DNA of 64,000 bases from Heteroruminococcus sp964370005 (GTDB lineage Bacteria; Bacillota; Clostridia; Oscillospirales; Ruminococcaceae), in assembly GCA_964370005.1 (NCBI GenBank), contig CAYJGR010000001.1, positions 27,342 through 91,341 of the forward strand, read 5' to 3'. Of the stretch, positions 1-8,752 are shown one piece after another (position 1 is the first letter of the stretch; each line of letters begins with the position of its first letter). A model generated the notes under the pieces. That model was not told the origin of the DNA, ran no database searches, and saw only the letters and a list, made by a program, of their open reading frames with translations. The position numbers and the translations under genes are program-made.

Positions 1-993
1 GAAATATATTCCATACTGACAAAGTTCCTCTCCAAAGAGGATATGGATGCGATTTTAAAAGCCATGGATGCCGCCCCCGGCGATTTTATCCTATTTTGTG
101 CCGACAAGCTCGATGTCGTGCGCCGCACACTGGGCGGACTGAGAATTGATTTGGCCGAGATGTTCGGTCTACGTAAAAAGGATGAATTTAAGGTATTGAT
201 TGTGACCGACTTCCCGCAATTTGAGTACTCGGAGGAAGAGGGCAGATTTTTGGCCATGCACCACCCCTTTACAATGCCCTATGAGGAGGATATACAGTAC
301 CTCTTCAGTGACCCCGCAAGGGTGAGGGCACAGGCCTACGACCTTGTGCTAAACGGTGTCGAGCTTGGCAGTGGCAGTATTCGTATATACGACAAAGATA
401 TCCAACAGCAGATGTTCTTAGCACTCGGGTTCAGCGAGGAGGAAATAGCACAGCGCTTTGGCTTTATGGTGGGGGCATTTGAATATGGCACTCCCCCACA
501 CGGCGGTTTTGCATTTGGCCTGGATAGGCTTGTAATGCTTATGGTTGGTGCATCGTCGCTGCGTGAGGTTATCGCTTTCCCCAAGACAAAGGATGCCTCC
601 TGCCCTATGACAGCTGCCCCCGACTTTGTCGATGCCGAGCAGTTGTCGGTATTGGAACTGGGAACTTCACAGGCCGAGGTGGGTGCAAAGAGCGTGTCAC
701 AGCGCAAAATCACACCTAAAATCGATGTGGAGAACGTGGCACATCTTGCACGCCTCACCCTGACCAAAGAAGAAAAAGAAACCATGGGACCCGAGATGGA
801 AGCCATAATAAATTTTGCCAACAAACTAAGCGAAGTTGATACCGACGGTGTGGATATAACGGCACACGTTATCCCTATGGAGAACGTATTCAGAGCCGAT
901 GTGGTGGAGAATAAGCCACGGCAGGAGGAGCTTTTATATAACGCCCCAACCAAATCCGAGGGCTATATCACCGTACCCAAGGTCATAGAATAA
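1..993 (+). CDS. aspS-gatC: Aspartyl-tRNA synthetase C-terminal part fused to GatC (5' end outside window)
   Basis: The frame is open from base 1, so the N-terminus lies upstream. The first ~210 visible residues are the end of a bacterial class II AspRS: the GAD insertion region, then motif 3 (GFAFGLDRLVMLM) and the usual FPKTKDASCPM segment. After a ~25-residue linker (about 640-717) the chain continues without a stop into a complete GatC, with the typical opening IDVENVAHLARLTLT and ending TVPKVIE. AspRS charges tRNA-Asp (and tRNA-Asn in organisms lacking AsnRS); GatC is the small scaffold subunit of the Asp/Glu-tRNA amidotransferase. gatA and gatB follow directly, so the charging enzyme and the amidating enzyme are encoded together. 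A frameshift error merging two genes is unlikely because both halves and the linker share one clean frame. Confidence 0.9.
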   Translation, partial: EIYSILTKFLSKEDMDAILKAMDAAPGDFILFCADKLDVVRRTLGGLRIDLAEMFGLRKKDEFKVLIVTDFPQFEYSEEEGRFLAMHHPFTMPYEEDIQYLFSDPARVRAQAYDLVLNGVELGSGSIRIYDKDIQQQMFLALGFSEEEIAQRFGFMVGAFEYGTPPHGGFAFGLDRLVMLMVGASSLREVIAFPKTKDASCPMTAAPDFVDAEQLSVLELGTSQAEVGAKSVSQRKITPKIDVENVAHLARLTLTKEEKETMGPEMEAIINFANKLSEVDTDGVDITAHVIPMENVFRADVVENKPRQEELLYNAPTKSEGYITVPKVIE

Positions 994-1006
994 GGAGGTG
1001 CAAAAC

Positions 1007-2464
1007 ATGGACTGCACAAAACTGACCATCACAGAGCTTTCACAAAAACTTCGTAGCAAAGATATTTCAGCACAGGAGCTGACCTCGCAATATATAGACA
1101 GCATAAAATCGACCGATGACGAGATCGGCGCATATATTTCCCACAACTTTGAGGGCGCTATAGAGAGTGCAAAAGAGGTGGATGAAAAGCTTGCAAATGG
1201 CATAGACCTCCCCCCACTTGCCGGCATACCTTGTGGAATAAAAGATAACATTTGTACTAAGGGTATAAAAACCACCTGCGCCTCCAAGATGCTCGAGGAT
1301 TTTATCCCCCCATATGATGCGCATGTAATGGAACGACTGGGACAAAACGATATTGTGATGCTGGGCAAACTCAATATGGATGAGTTTGCCATGGGTTCAA
1401 CCACCGAAAATTCCCACTTCAAGGTGACAAAAAACCCCCGCAACACCGATTATGTGCCGGGCGGTAGCTCGGGCGGCGCGGCAGCGGCGGTAGCGGCCGA
1501 TGAGGCGGTGTATACCCTCGGTTCCGATACAGGCGGTTCGATACGCCAACCGGCGGCCTTTTGTGGGGTGGTGGGCATGAAACCTACCTACGGCACCGTA
1601 TCACGCAACGGCCTCATCGCATTTGCCTCCTCCCTCGACCAGATAGGCCCTTTGACCAAGAATGTGCGGGACAATGCCATTGTGCTCGGTGCCATCAGTG
1701 GGTACGACAGGGGGGACAGCACCTCTATACAGCGGGACTATCCCGACTACACCGCCGAGCTTGATAAGGGTGTAAAGGGCATGAAAATTGCTCTACCAAA
1801 GCAGTATTTTGGGGAGGGTATATCGAACGAGGTTCGCACAGCCGTGATGTCGGCCGCCAAGGTCTATGAAAGTTTGGGCGCTACCATCACCGAGGTGTCA
1901 CTTCCCTCTTTGGACTTGGCACTGCCGGCCTACTATGTCATATCGAGCGCCGAGGCCTCCTCCAACCTTGCACGGTTTGACGGCATCCGTTACGGCTACC
2001 GCACCGAGGAGTTTGCCGATCTTGAGGAGCTGTACAAAAAATCACGCAGTGAGGGGTTTGGCCGAGAGGTCAAAAGGCGCATAATGCTTGGGACATTTGC
2101 CCTGAGCTCGGGGTACTACGATGCTTATTACAAAAAGGCCTTGCAGGTGCGTACGCTGATAATGAACGAATTTGCACAGGTGTTTGCGGATTATGACTGC
2201 ATCCTCTCACCCGTGGCACCCACCGCCTCATATAAGATAGGTGAGAAGAGTGAAAGCCCGCTTGAGATGTATATGGGCGATATATGCACCGTGCCTGTCA
2301 ACATTGCGGGGCTCCCCTCGTTATCACTTCCATGTGGCGAGGATAAAGCCGGTTTACCTCTGGCCATGCAGCTCATTGGAAAAGCTTTTAGCGAACCGAC
2401 ACTTTATAGGGTGGCAAACGCCTTCGAACAGGTCGAGGGTGCATACCACATAAACAAAGGATAA
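1007..2464 (+). CDS. gatA: Asp-tRNA(Asn)/Glu-tRNA(Gln) amidotransferase subunit A
   Basis: GatA is the glutaminase subunit of GatCAB: it releases ammonia from glutamine to amidate mischarged Asp-tRNA(Asn) or Glu-tRNA(Gln). The protein is about 485 residues, normal for the family. The amidase signature is complete: a Lys in GIKDNI, the glycine/serine-rich stretch GGSSGGAAAAVAA and the catalytic serine region GSDTGGSIRQPAAFCG. The frame can be opened at a GTG at 998, but AAGGAGG at 992-998 is well spaced for ATG 1007, so that start is used. It begins 13 bases after the aspS-gatC stop and is followed 12 bases later by gatB, consistent with one transcript. Confidence 0.96.
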   Translation: MDCTKLTITELSQKLRSKDISAQELTSQYIDSIKSTDDEIGAYISHNFEGAIESAKEVDEKLANGIDLPPLAGIPCGIKDNICTKGIKTTCASKMLEDFIPPYDAHVMERLGQNDIVMLGKLNMDEFAMGSTTENSHFKVTKNPRNTDYVPGGSSGGAAAAVAADEAVYTLGSDTGGSIRQPAAFCGVVGMKPTYGTVSRNGLIAFASSLDQIGPLTKNVRDNAIVLGAISGYDRGDSTSIQRDYPDYTAELDKGVKGMKIALPKQYFGEGISNEVRTAVMSAAKVYESLGATITEVSLPSLDLALPAYYVISSAEASSNLARFDGIRYGYRTEEFADLEELYKKSRSEGFGREVKRRIMLGTFALSSGYYDAYYKKALQVRTLIMNEFAQVFADYDCILSPVAPTASYKIGEKSESPLEMYMGDICTVPVNIAGLPSLSLPCGEDKAGLPLAMQLIGKAFSEPTLYRVANAFEQVEGAYHINKG

Positions 2465-2476
2465 GGGGGGATAGCC

Positions 2477-3907
2477 ATGATAAAAAATTATGAGATGGTA
2501 ATAGGCCTTGAAGTTCACTGCGAACTGGGCACAAAAACCAAGATATTTTGCAGTTGTCCCACCACATTCGGCGCACAGCCCAACACTCAGGTGTGCCCTG
2601 TGTGCTTGGGTATGCCCGGCACATTGCCGGTGCTCAACGAGGAAGTTGTAAACTACGCCATAAAGGCAGGGGTGGCGACCAAATGCAAGATAGCGACATT
2701 TTCAAAGCAGGATAGGAAAAATTACTTTTACCCCGACCTGCCCAAGGCCTATCAGATTTCGCAGTATGACCTGCCCCTGTGCTACGAGGGCAAGCTTGAA
2801 ATCGAGACCGACGAGGGCAGTAAGACCATAGGCATCACACGCATCCATATAGAGGAGGATGCGGGCAAGCTTGTACATGACGACGAGCAGGGCACTATGA
2901 TCGACTGCAACCGCTGTGGCGTACCCCTCATTGAGATTGTATCTGAACCCGACATCCGCTCAGCCGAGCAATCGGTGGCTTATTTTAAGAAACTTCGTGC
3001 GATACTGCTTTACACCGGCATATCCGATTGTAAAATGAACGAGGGTTCTTTGCGCTGTGATGTCAATTTATCGGTACGAAAAATGGGTGAAACCGAGTTT
3101 GGCACCCGCACCGAGATGAAAAACCTCAACTCCTTTCAGTTTATACTCAAAGCCATAGAATACGAGTATAAACGACAGATTGAACTGATAGAGAGCGGTG
3201 AAGCGGTGGTGCAAGAGACACGGCGTTTTGACCAACAGAGTGGCAAGACCTTTTCTATGCGCAAAAAGGAGGACGCCAACGACTACCGTTATTTCCCAGA
3301 CCCTGATCTTGCACCCATTGTGACCTCGACGCAAAAACTGCAGGGTATAACCGCCACCATACCCATGTTGCCCGATGCCCGCAAGGAGCTGTATATAACA
3401 AAATACGGCCTTACCTCCCTTGATGCCGAGCGCATCACCAATGATATGGAGACCGCCGATTATTTTGAGACGGCGGCACAAAAGACCGACCACAAAAAAA
3501 CTCTGGCTAATCTGCTCATAGGTGATATGATGCGGATGTTGGAGGGTGATGAGGATAAAATCGAGTTGCCGGCCGACACCGCCGGTGAGATAGCCCAGCT
3601 CATTGGCAGCGGTTATATCAACAGCAGTGTGGGCAAGAAGCTTGTAAAAGAGTTGTGGGGCAAACAGACCGCCGGTGTAAAGGATTATGTGGATGAGAAC
3701 GACATGGCGCAGATAAGCGACCCCGCCCTACTCCAAAGCATTGTGGATGAGGTCATGCAGAGTTCATCTAAGCTGGTCAGCGACTATAAAAGTGGTAAGA
3801 CCGCCGCCCTAAAAGCCATCGTGGGGCAGGTCATGGCCAAGACCTCGGGCAAGGGCAACCCAGTCATGGTCAATGAAATAATTCAAAAAAAGTTGGACGC
3901 AGAGTAA
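2477..3907 (+). CDS. gatB: Asp-tRNA(Asn)/Glu-tRNA(Gln) amidotransferase subunit B
   Basis: GatB is the kinase/amidotransferase subunit that activates the mischarged tRNA and receives ammonia through a tunnel from GatA. The 476 residues match the family length. Visible landmarks are the start YEMVIGLEVHCEL, the zinc-site cysteines in CSCP and CPVCLGMPG, the KQDRKNYFYPDLPK block, the DCNRCGVPLIEIVSEPD block, and the C-terminal YqeY-like tRNA-binding tail ending in GKGNPVMVNEII. The Shine-Dalgarno GGGGGG sits just before ATG 2477. It is the last gene of the gat operon; a strong hairpin follows 23 bases after the stop. Confidence 0.96.
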   Translation: MIKNYEMVIGLEVHCELGTKTKIFCSCPTTFGAQPNTQVCPVCLGMPGTLPVLNEEVVNYAIKAGVATKCKIATFSKQDRKNYFYPDLPKAYQISQYDLPLCYEGKLEIETDEGSKTIGITRIHIEEDAGKLVHDDEQGTMIDCNRCGVPLIEIVSEPDIRSAEQSVAYFKKLRAILLYTGISDCKMNEGSLRCDVNLSVRKMGETEFGTRTEMKNLNSFQFILKAIEYEYKRQIELIESGEAVVQETRRFDQQSGKTFSMRKKEDANDYRYFPDPDLAPIVTSTQKLQGITATIPMLPDARKELYITKYGLTSLDAERITNDMETADYFETAAQKTDHKKTLANLLIGDMMRMLEGDEDKIELPADTAGEIAQLIGSGYINSSVGKKLVKELWGKQTAGVKDYVDENDMAQISDPALLQSIVDEVMQSSSKLVSDYKSGKTAALKAIVGQVMAKTSGKGNPVMVNEIIQKKLDAE

Positions 3908-3930
3908 GGTTTTGAAAAACATTTTAATTA

Positions 3931-3972
3931 CAAACCCCGAAACAGTCAGCATATCGACCGTTTCGGGGTTTG
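3931..3972. terminator. Hairpin between convergent gatB and radical SAM gene
   Basis: A 13-bp perfect inverted repeat (arms 3931-3943 and 3960-3972, core ACCCCGAAAC / GTTTCGGGGT) lies between gatB and the convergent radical SAM gene. There is no long U-run on the plus side, so termination strength is uncertain. Its position suggests it serves both directions. Confidence 0.65.
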
Positions 3973-3989
3973 TGTTTGCCGGTGCCATC

Positions 3990-4865
3990 CTAAATATTTT
4001 CCCGCTTATATGTGCTGTCGAGTATATTTTTATCGATGATTTTCATCTGCTCATCTATATACCCGATTATTTCATCCTTTTTTGACATCGGCCCATTTAT
4101 AGTTATCAAGTTGTAGTAATGTGCGCCGAAGAAGTAGGCATCATCGATATTTAGCAGTTTTAGCAAATATTTTTCTTCCTCTATTTTTTCCCGCTCGTTA
4201 CATTCCACAAACTCTCCATTGTCCCGCATCTTGGCAAGTGGGGTGTCGTCGGCTATGGAGGTTGTCATAAGCGAGACCAGATATGGCGGGTACTTATTGA
4301 GAAGTTTTGCAGTCTCCCGAATATGGACATCTCCATTGCCCTTGCCCGCAACACCTGTCATAATAATTGCATCCCAATCAAATCCGGCCTTGGTAAGCTT
4401 TTCGATATTTTCATAGGCTTCAGCGGTAGTAAAACCCTTATTCATCTGTAAAATGGCGGGATCATAGGCCGATTCAAGCCCTATATGAAGTTCATTGAAT
4501 TTTAGTGCTCGCAGGGATTTTAAGTCCCGAGGGCTTTTATTTTTTAGACTTTTTATAGAGGCATAGCAAGTAATGGTTTCAATCTCGGGGAAATAGAGAT
4601 TTATTAGCTCCCCTATTTCTATCAGCTTTTCGGTCGCCAAAATGAACGGTTCCCCGTTGACCAAAAAAATTCGTGTTATCGGGTAACCGGCGAGCCTTAG
4701 TTCTTTCAGGTCCTCTTCTACATGTGCGAGAGGCGATACTTTAAATGGTGTTTCACGGTACATGGTGCAAAAAGAACATTTGTTGTGGGAGCATCCTGCG
4801 GTGACCTCTAAAAGAGGGGTGGCCGCCTCTATTGGATGCCTGTAAACTTGACCTGTATAATGCAT
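3990..4865 (-). CDS. Radical SAM protein, function unassigned
   Basis: The N-terminus carries CSHNKCSFC (spacing C-x4-C-x2-C) after LLEVTAG, a radical-SAM iron-sulphur site with slightly wider first spacing than the standard CxxxCxxC. A downstream NGEP segment matches the GGEP-type SAM-binding region, and ELHIGLESAYDP and IIMTGVAGKGNGD fit later strands of the radical SAM barrel (Elp3/MiaB-type layout, COG1032-like). The protein is 291 residues, shorter than MiaB or HemN enzymes and without visible B12 or TRAM domains. It stands alone on the minus strand between two plus-strand units, so context does not reveal a substrate. Confidence 0.8.
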   Translation of the reverse strand: MHYTGQVYRHPIEAATPLLEVTAGCSHNKCSFCTMYRETPFKVSPLAHVEEDLKELRLAGYPITRIFLVNGEPFILATEKLIEIGELINLYFPEIETITCYASIKSLKNKSPRDLKSLRALKFNELHIGLESAYDPAILQMNKGFTTAEAYENIEKLTKAGFDWDAIIMTGVAGKGNGDVHIRETAKLLNKYPPYLVSLMTTSIADDTPLAKMRDNGEFVECNEREKIEEEKYLLKLLNIDDAYFFGAHYYNLITINGPMSKKDEIIGYIDEQMKIIDKNILDSTYKRENI

Positions 4866-4975
4866 GTTTTCATCCTTTCGGCAAATTGGGGCTATGCACC
4901 CTGTCCATGATAAATACTATACCTGAAATTATTATAAAAATCCAGTCTGCACATAAATTGTCATCGGATTTTATA

Positions 4976-5004
4976 TTGACCTCCCCCCACTTTACCTTTA
5001 TAAT
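4976..5004 (+). promoter_or_regulatory. Sigma-A-type promoter for the CAP-domain gene
   Basis: TTGACC at 4976-4981 and TATAAT at 4999-5004 are separated by 17 bases, about 60 bases upstream of ATG 5064. This is close to the vegetative consensus. Confidence 0.75.
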
Positions 5005-5063
5005 TAATAAAGATGTAAAAATAAACATAATCAACCTCACAACTGAAAAAGGAATATCACACC

Positions 5064-6308
5064 ATGAAAATTTACAGCAAAACACGTACTTTTTTTCTTG
5101 TCCTTGCGACTATTTTAGGTTCACTCACACTTAATGCCTGCTTTTTTGGGGTTACAATGCTATTTTTCTCAGCCGAGCCGGCAGACACCCAGGATGGCGA
5201 CCTTACCCAGCTTACCATTGATGCTATTGGACAGGGTAATGCCCAGGGTGGTGAGGCCGAACTGCTCGACCCGCCGACCGCCACCGCAGATGAGCTTGCA
5301 GCACTTGCAGCTGCGGCCATTGGGCAGTCTTCCGGTGCATCCACAAACACCACCCCCGATACTTCTGCCTCAAAGCCCGACTTCTCGGCCAATTATCAAG
5401 CCTCCCAACAGTCTTCATCTGCGGCCGAGCCTGCCCAGAGCGCCCTATCAGAGGAGGATACATCTCAGGCCACTTACACGCCAAATCAAAATACACAAAG
5501 CATTACAATTGAGGTGTCTGTAGAGGATCTCGAACCCCTCGAGGATATCATATCGGGCATAGAGGATCAGACCTTAGAGATAGACAGGTATGGCAACCTT
5601 GTCGATGACTCGGCTTTGTCTGTATACTATGACGATGATATTTTCAGTGATATATACTTTGACAGCAATGATGTGAACTTCAGTCGTGAAGGGCGCTATA
5701 CTGCACTGTTTGGCCTGGAGGTCAACGGTGATGCTTTGACCGACTATGTGCAGGCAAATGGTATCTCGATCGACTTTGATAGCGATGTGGGTGCAATACT
5801 TGTTGAAATTATTGTGACGGTCGTACATATAGACGACGGCGGAGAAACCATCCAACAGACCGAGCCCAGTACCCCAAATGACAGTGGCAGTAATATCAGT
5901 GGAGGCAATTCCAACAGCCAAAATACTGTTGATACCGATGCCTTTGCCATGGAGGTGCTGGAACTGGTCAATGCCGAGCGTGAGAGCTACGGCCTGGATC
6001 CCCTCTCCTACGACGCCGCACTCTACTCGGCCTCGGATGTAAGGGCAGTGGAGCTTGAAAGCTACTACTCCCACACCCGCCCCGACGGCAGCAGTTGTTT
6101 TACTGCTATCACCACTGACTACGGCTATGCAGGCGAAAACATCGCCGAGGGCTACACCACCCCCGCCGCCGTTATGAATGGTTGGATGAACTCCCAGGGC
6201 CACCGTGAAAACATCCTAAGCTCAAACTTTACCCACCTCGGTGTAGGTGTTCACCAGTACGCAAATGGCAGAATAGGTTGGGTGCAGTTATTTATCAGCA
6301 GCCCATAA
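5064..6308 (+). CDS. Secreted or lipid-anchored CAP (SCP/PR1, YkwD-like) protein
   Basis: The 414-residue protein starts with a basic and hydrophobic signal region followed by LNAC, a possible but non-ideal lipobox (Asn at -2). Residues ~30-150 are low-complexity, rich in A, S, T, Q and E, like a wall-spanning linker. A middle region (~150-270) has no recognised fold. The C-terminal ~120 residues form a CAP domain: LELVNAERESYGLDPL, HTRPDGSSCF, GENIAEGY and GHRENILSSNFTHLGVG, which include the two His and acidic residues of the conserved cavity. CAP proteins are common on Clostridia surfaces and spores; their molecular role is mostly unknown. It has its own promoter (4976-5004) and terminator (6319-6361), so it is probably a single-gene unit. 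Confidence 0.88.
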   Translation: MKIYSKTRTFFLVLATILGSLTLNACFFGVTMLFFSAEPADTQDGDLTQLTIDAIGQGNAQGGEAELLDPPTATADELAALAAAAIGQSSGASTNTTPDTSASKPDFSANYQASQQSSSAAEPAQSALSEEDTSQATYTPNQNTQSITIEVSVEDLEPLEDIISGIEDQTLEIDRYGNLVDDSALSVYYDDDIFSDIYFDSNDVNFSREGRYTALFGLEVNGDALTDYVQANGISIDFDSDVGAILVEIIVTVVHIDDGGETIQQTEPSTPNDSGSNISGGNSNSQNTVDTDAFAMEVLELVNAERESYGLDPLSYDAALYSASDVRAVELESYYSHTRPDGSSCFTAITTDYGYAGENIAEGYTTPAAVMNGWMNSQGHRENILSSNFTHLGVGVHQYANGRIGWVQLFISSP

Positions 6309-6318
6309 ATGTTGCAAA

Positions 6319-6361
6319 AAATAAGCTCAAGGACATCACTTAGATGCCCTTGAGCTTATTT
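6319..6361. terminator. Terminator hairpin after the CAP gene, shared with the pilus locus
   Basis: The inverted repeat AATAAGCTCAAGG (arm about 6319-6332) pairs with CCTTGAGCTTATT (about 6348-6361). It is flanked by A-runs on one side and T-runs on the other, so it can act for the plus-strand CAP gene and the minus-strand pilus operon that ends at 6390. Confidence 0.8.
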
Positions 6362-6389
6362 AATTACCCTTAAATTGTCCCACCCTAAA

Positions 6390-8141
6390 TCACCCAAGTT
6401 CCAAGAGTGTCAACTTGCGCAGTGACAATGGGTCGTAGACCTCTCTTTGTGGTTCACTTACACCGGTGTAGTAAAAATTCCCTGCAAAAATTATTTTCAC
6501 TTCATGTACATCACTGTTTTTAAGTCTATTGATGATCTGTGACGGAACCCCGAACGAATAGTCGGTGTGCTGTGAAAGTCCACCCGCAATATCGGGGGTT
6601 ATCCCCAGTTCGCTAAGCTCCATTTTTGCATACTTATCATCTGTGTCGGTATCGCTGTCGGCCGCCTTTATTATGCCGGTGCGCTTTATTGGGTCGTATT
6701 CATATTCATAGTCGCCGTTGGGATTTTGGTAGTAAAACTCCAAAGTAACCCTACCCTCAACAGCATTTTTATTTTCGAACCAAAATACAATGTCTTGCTC
6801 ATCTACAAGCAAAGTGTCGCTTCCACCATCTGCCGAGGGATGGTTGGGCAAATATAGGTATGACACCTCATCGCCACCATAACTACCAAATGTCACCTCA
6901 GGCGGTCTTACTGTTTGTGCAGTAGCATACTCCATAGCATACCGAGTGGCCATTGCCATTGAGATGCCCTGTGCCGAGGAGCTGTAAAGGCTGTTGTCGA
7001 GCGGATTATTATAATCAGCTGTGATGTAATTCTCGTTGTATCCCAGCACATTTTTTGCCAAAAAGCCCTTTGTGGTATCGCTGATGCCCAAAATGTTCAT
7101 CAAACGGGTCATCACACTTTTTATGTTATCGGCACCACTGCCCAATACCCTCATATCCATCAAAACCGGCATGGGATCAAACATAGTTGCCTTATCATAA
7201 ATTGTATTTGCTACATCAATCGGTAGATCAACCGATGCAGTGTAGCCCAATACATGGGGTGTGGTGGGGTCGGTGGGGTCATATCCACTCGACAATATCA
7301 CAAGGTCAGCCGAGTTTACATCGGCCTGTGTGACCTCATCTGCCACAATACTATTTACCTGTATTGGGAAAGACTTTGCAAAACTGTTTGAGCCGTCTCC
7401 CACCACATACCTTCTAAACCAGTTCTCATTCTCATAGGGTAGCAAACTAAATACACTGCTATATATAACACTGCTTTCCCCTGCTGTGGGGTCGGGAGTG
7501 AATGTGTAGTCGCCATTGCCGCTGCCCACATACCAGTAATCCCCTGTGGGTGGAATCAGGCTTATTGGGGAAACCCCAAAGTCGGGTATGGGCTGTGGGC
7601 CTACACCCGACGTGGGTGCCGGCTGTCCTGCCACATACGGCGCAAAACTACCCGCACCTGTCGCAATCGTAAAAATGCCTGCAGCACTTGCCACTTCATA
7701 CCGCACGCCGCCACTGCTATCTGTCAAATTTATCTCGGTGGCATCGTCGGGTATACCCTCCTCCCCCGGTTTCATCTCGGAGTAGTCAGTATATGAAGTT
7801 GCGCTAAATGGTCCTAAAAGCCCTGCACCCGCCAAATCGTCCAAAGTCGTTATGCCGTCAAAGTAGGCTTTGCGCTCCTCCGGTGTGGCCTTGGTCGCAC
7901 CCTCGGCCATCCATGGTTCTTGGCCCGGTATGTAGTAGCCCACACTGCCACTTCCCTCTACCGGCACAACCTCCAAAATAGTAAATGGGTCGGCATCCGA
8001 TATCCCACTTGCGAGCATTGCCATAGCACCCGAGGGCAGTTCTTCAGCCATCGCACCCACAGGCAAACATGTGGCAATCAAACACAACGCCATCCCATAT
8101 ATCACAGTTTTGCGTATAATTATACTTGTTTTTCGTGTCAT
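6390..8141 (-). CDS. Large secreted protein at the end of the pilus operon (DUF5057-like)
   Basis: About 583 residues with a classical signal peptide ending in AMA. The start of the mature protein, DPFTILEVVPVEGSGSVGYY, recalls the opening of DUF5057-type secreted proteins of Clostridia; this assignment is from memory and tentative. The rest contains aromatic- and Asp/Gly-rich segments, a VILSSGYDPTD stretch and an extracellular-style repeat-poor body; no catalytic motif was recognised. The longest frame begins at 8150, but GAAAGGATG is correctly spaced for ATG 8141. It follows the minor prepilin genes, so it could be an accessory or tip-associated secreted component of the pilus. It ends at a shared terminator hairpin (6319-6361). 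Confidence 0.6.
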   Translation of the reverse strand: MTRKTSIIIRKTVIYGMALCLIATCLPVGAMAEELPSGAMAMLASGISDADPFTILEVVPVEGSGSVGYYIPGQEPWMAEGATKATPEERKAYFDGITTLDDLAGAGLLGPFSATSYTDYSEMKPGEEGIPDDATEINLTDSSGGVRYEVASAAGIFTIATGAGSFAPYVAGQPAPTSGVGPQPIPDFGVSPISLIPPTGDYWYVGSGNGDYTFTPDPTAGESSVIYSSVFSLLPYENENWFRRYVVGDGSNSFAKSFPIQVNSIVADEVTQADVNSADLVILSSGYDPTDPTTPHVLGYTASVDLPIDVANTIYDKATMFDPMPVLMDMRVLGSGADNIKSVMTRLMNILGISDTTKGFLAKNVLGYNENYITADYNNPLDNSLYSSSAQGISMAMATRYAMEYATAQTVRPPEVTFGSYGGDEVSYLYLPNHPSADGGSDTLLVDEQDIVFWFENKNAVEGRVTLEFYYQNPNGDYEYEYDPIKRTGIIKAADSDTDTDDKYAKMELSELGITPDIAGGLSQHTDYSFGVPSQIINRLKNSDVHEVKIIFAGNFYYTGVSEPQREVYDPLSLRKLTLLELG

Positions 8142-8173
8142 ACAAAGCATCCTTTCACCTGCCGTGGCAGGAT

Positions 8174-8734
8174 TTAGGGCAGGTTGTCAAGTGTCTCCAA
8201 AATCTCAAGGGTGCTCAAAGTAGGGTCGGCGAGTGGTTTGTTGCGCAGAGCAATGGTCTGCTCTGTTGTAAAACTCTTGCTGTCCCGCTCATAGGTCGTC
8301 TCGATGTCAAGTGTTGCCATGCGCCCCTCCTCGATCGCCCCCATGCTCACAACAAAACCTGTAAGGTCGGCCGACATGATATCGTCGGCGGTGATGGAGG
8401 CCAGTGCGCCGTTATCACTGCCGGTTTCGGTGCCGTAAAACAGCTGTCCATCCCTTGGCTCGAACAGGTGGAGGGTTTTTGTGTCGTCATCGTTTAGGTT
8501 GATTACCAATAGTCCCGAACCGTGCTCGGCTATCGCACCGTTGCAGTCCACCACATATTCCTGTATCTGCGCCATGGCCAGCTGTGAGGAATACTGCACA
8601 TTTATGCTGTTGTACATCGTATTGTAACTGCGGGCACTACTGCTCATGAATGCAGTCACACTCACGGTTATAATGCTCAAAATCCCGATGCCCACAATCA
8701 GCTCCACCAAGGTAAAACCCTTGTTATTTTTCAT
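8174..8734 (-). CDS. Minor prepilin, PilW/GspJ-like
   Basis: The N-terminus MKNNKGFTLVELIVGIGIL is a textbook type III prepilin signal: a short basic leader, Gly at the cleavage site, Phe+1, Glu+5 and a hydrophobic helix of ~20 residues. The 186-residue length and the aromatic-poor, beta-rich C-terminal part fit a minor pseudopilin of the J/PilW class, but the subclass is inferred. The longest frame starts at 8749; GGAGGAACG is spaced for ATG 8734. It lies 19 bases from the next prepilin gene upstream. Confidence 0.85.
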   Translation of the reverse strand: MKNNKGFTLVELIVGIGILSIITVSVTAFMSSSARSYNTMYNSINVQYSSQLAMAQIQEYVVDCNGAIAEHGSGLLVINLNDDDTKTLHLFEPRDGQLFYGTETGSDNGALASITADDIMSADLTGFVVSMGAIEEGRMATLDIETTYERDSKSFTTEQTIALRNKPLADPTLSTLEILETLDNLP

Positions 8735-8752
8735 GCTACGTTCCTCCATGAC

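Noticed and set aside
336..953. 205-codon minus-strand frame opposite aspS-gatC
   Set aside because: The plus strand has AspRS motif 3 and a complete GatC; no RBS or domain on the other strand.
5574..6203. 209-codon minus-strand frame opposite the CAP gene
   Set aside because: The plus strand encodes a clear CAP domain with promoter and terminator; the antisense frame is a codon-bias shadow.
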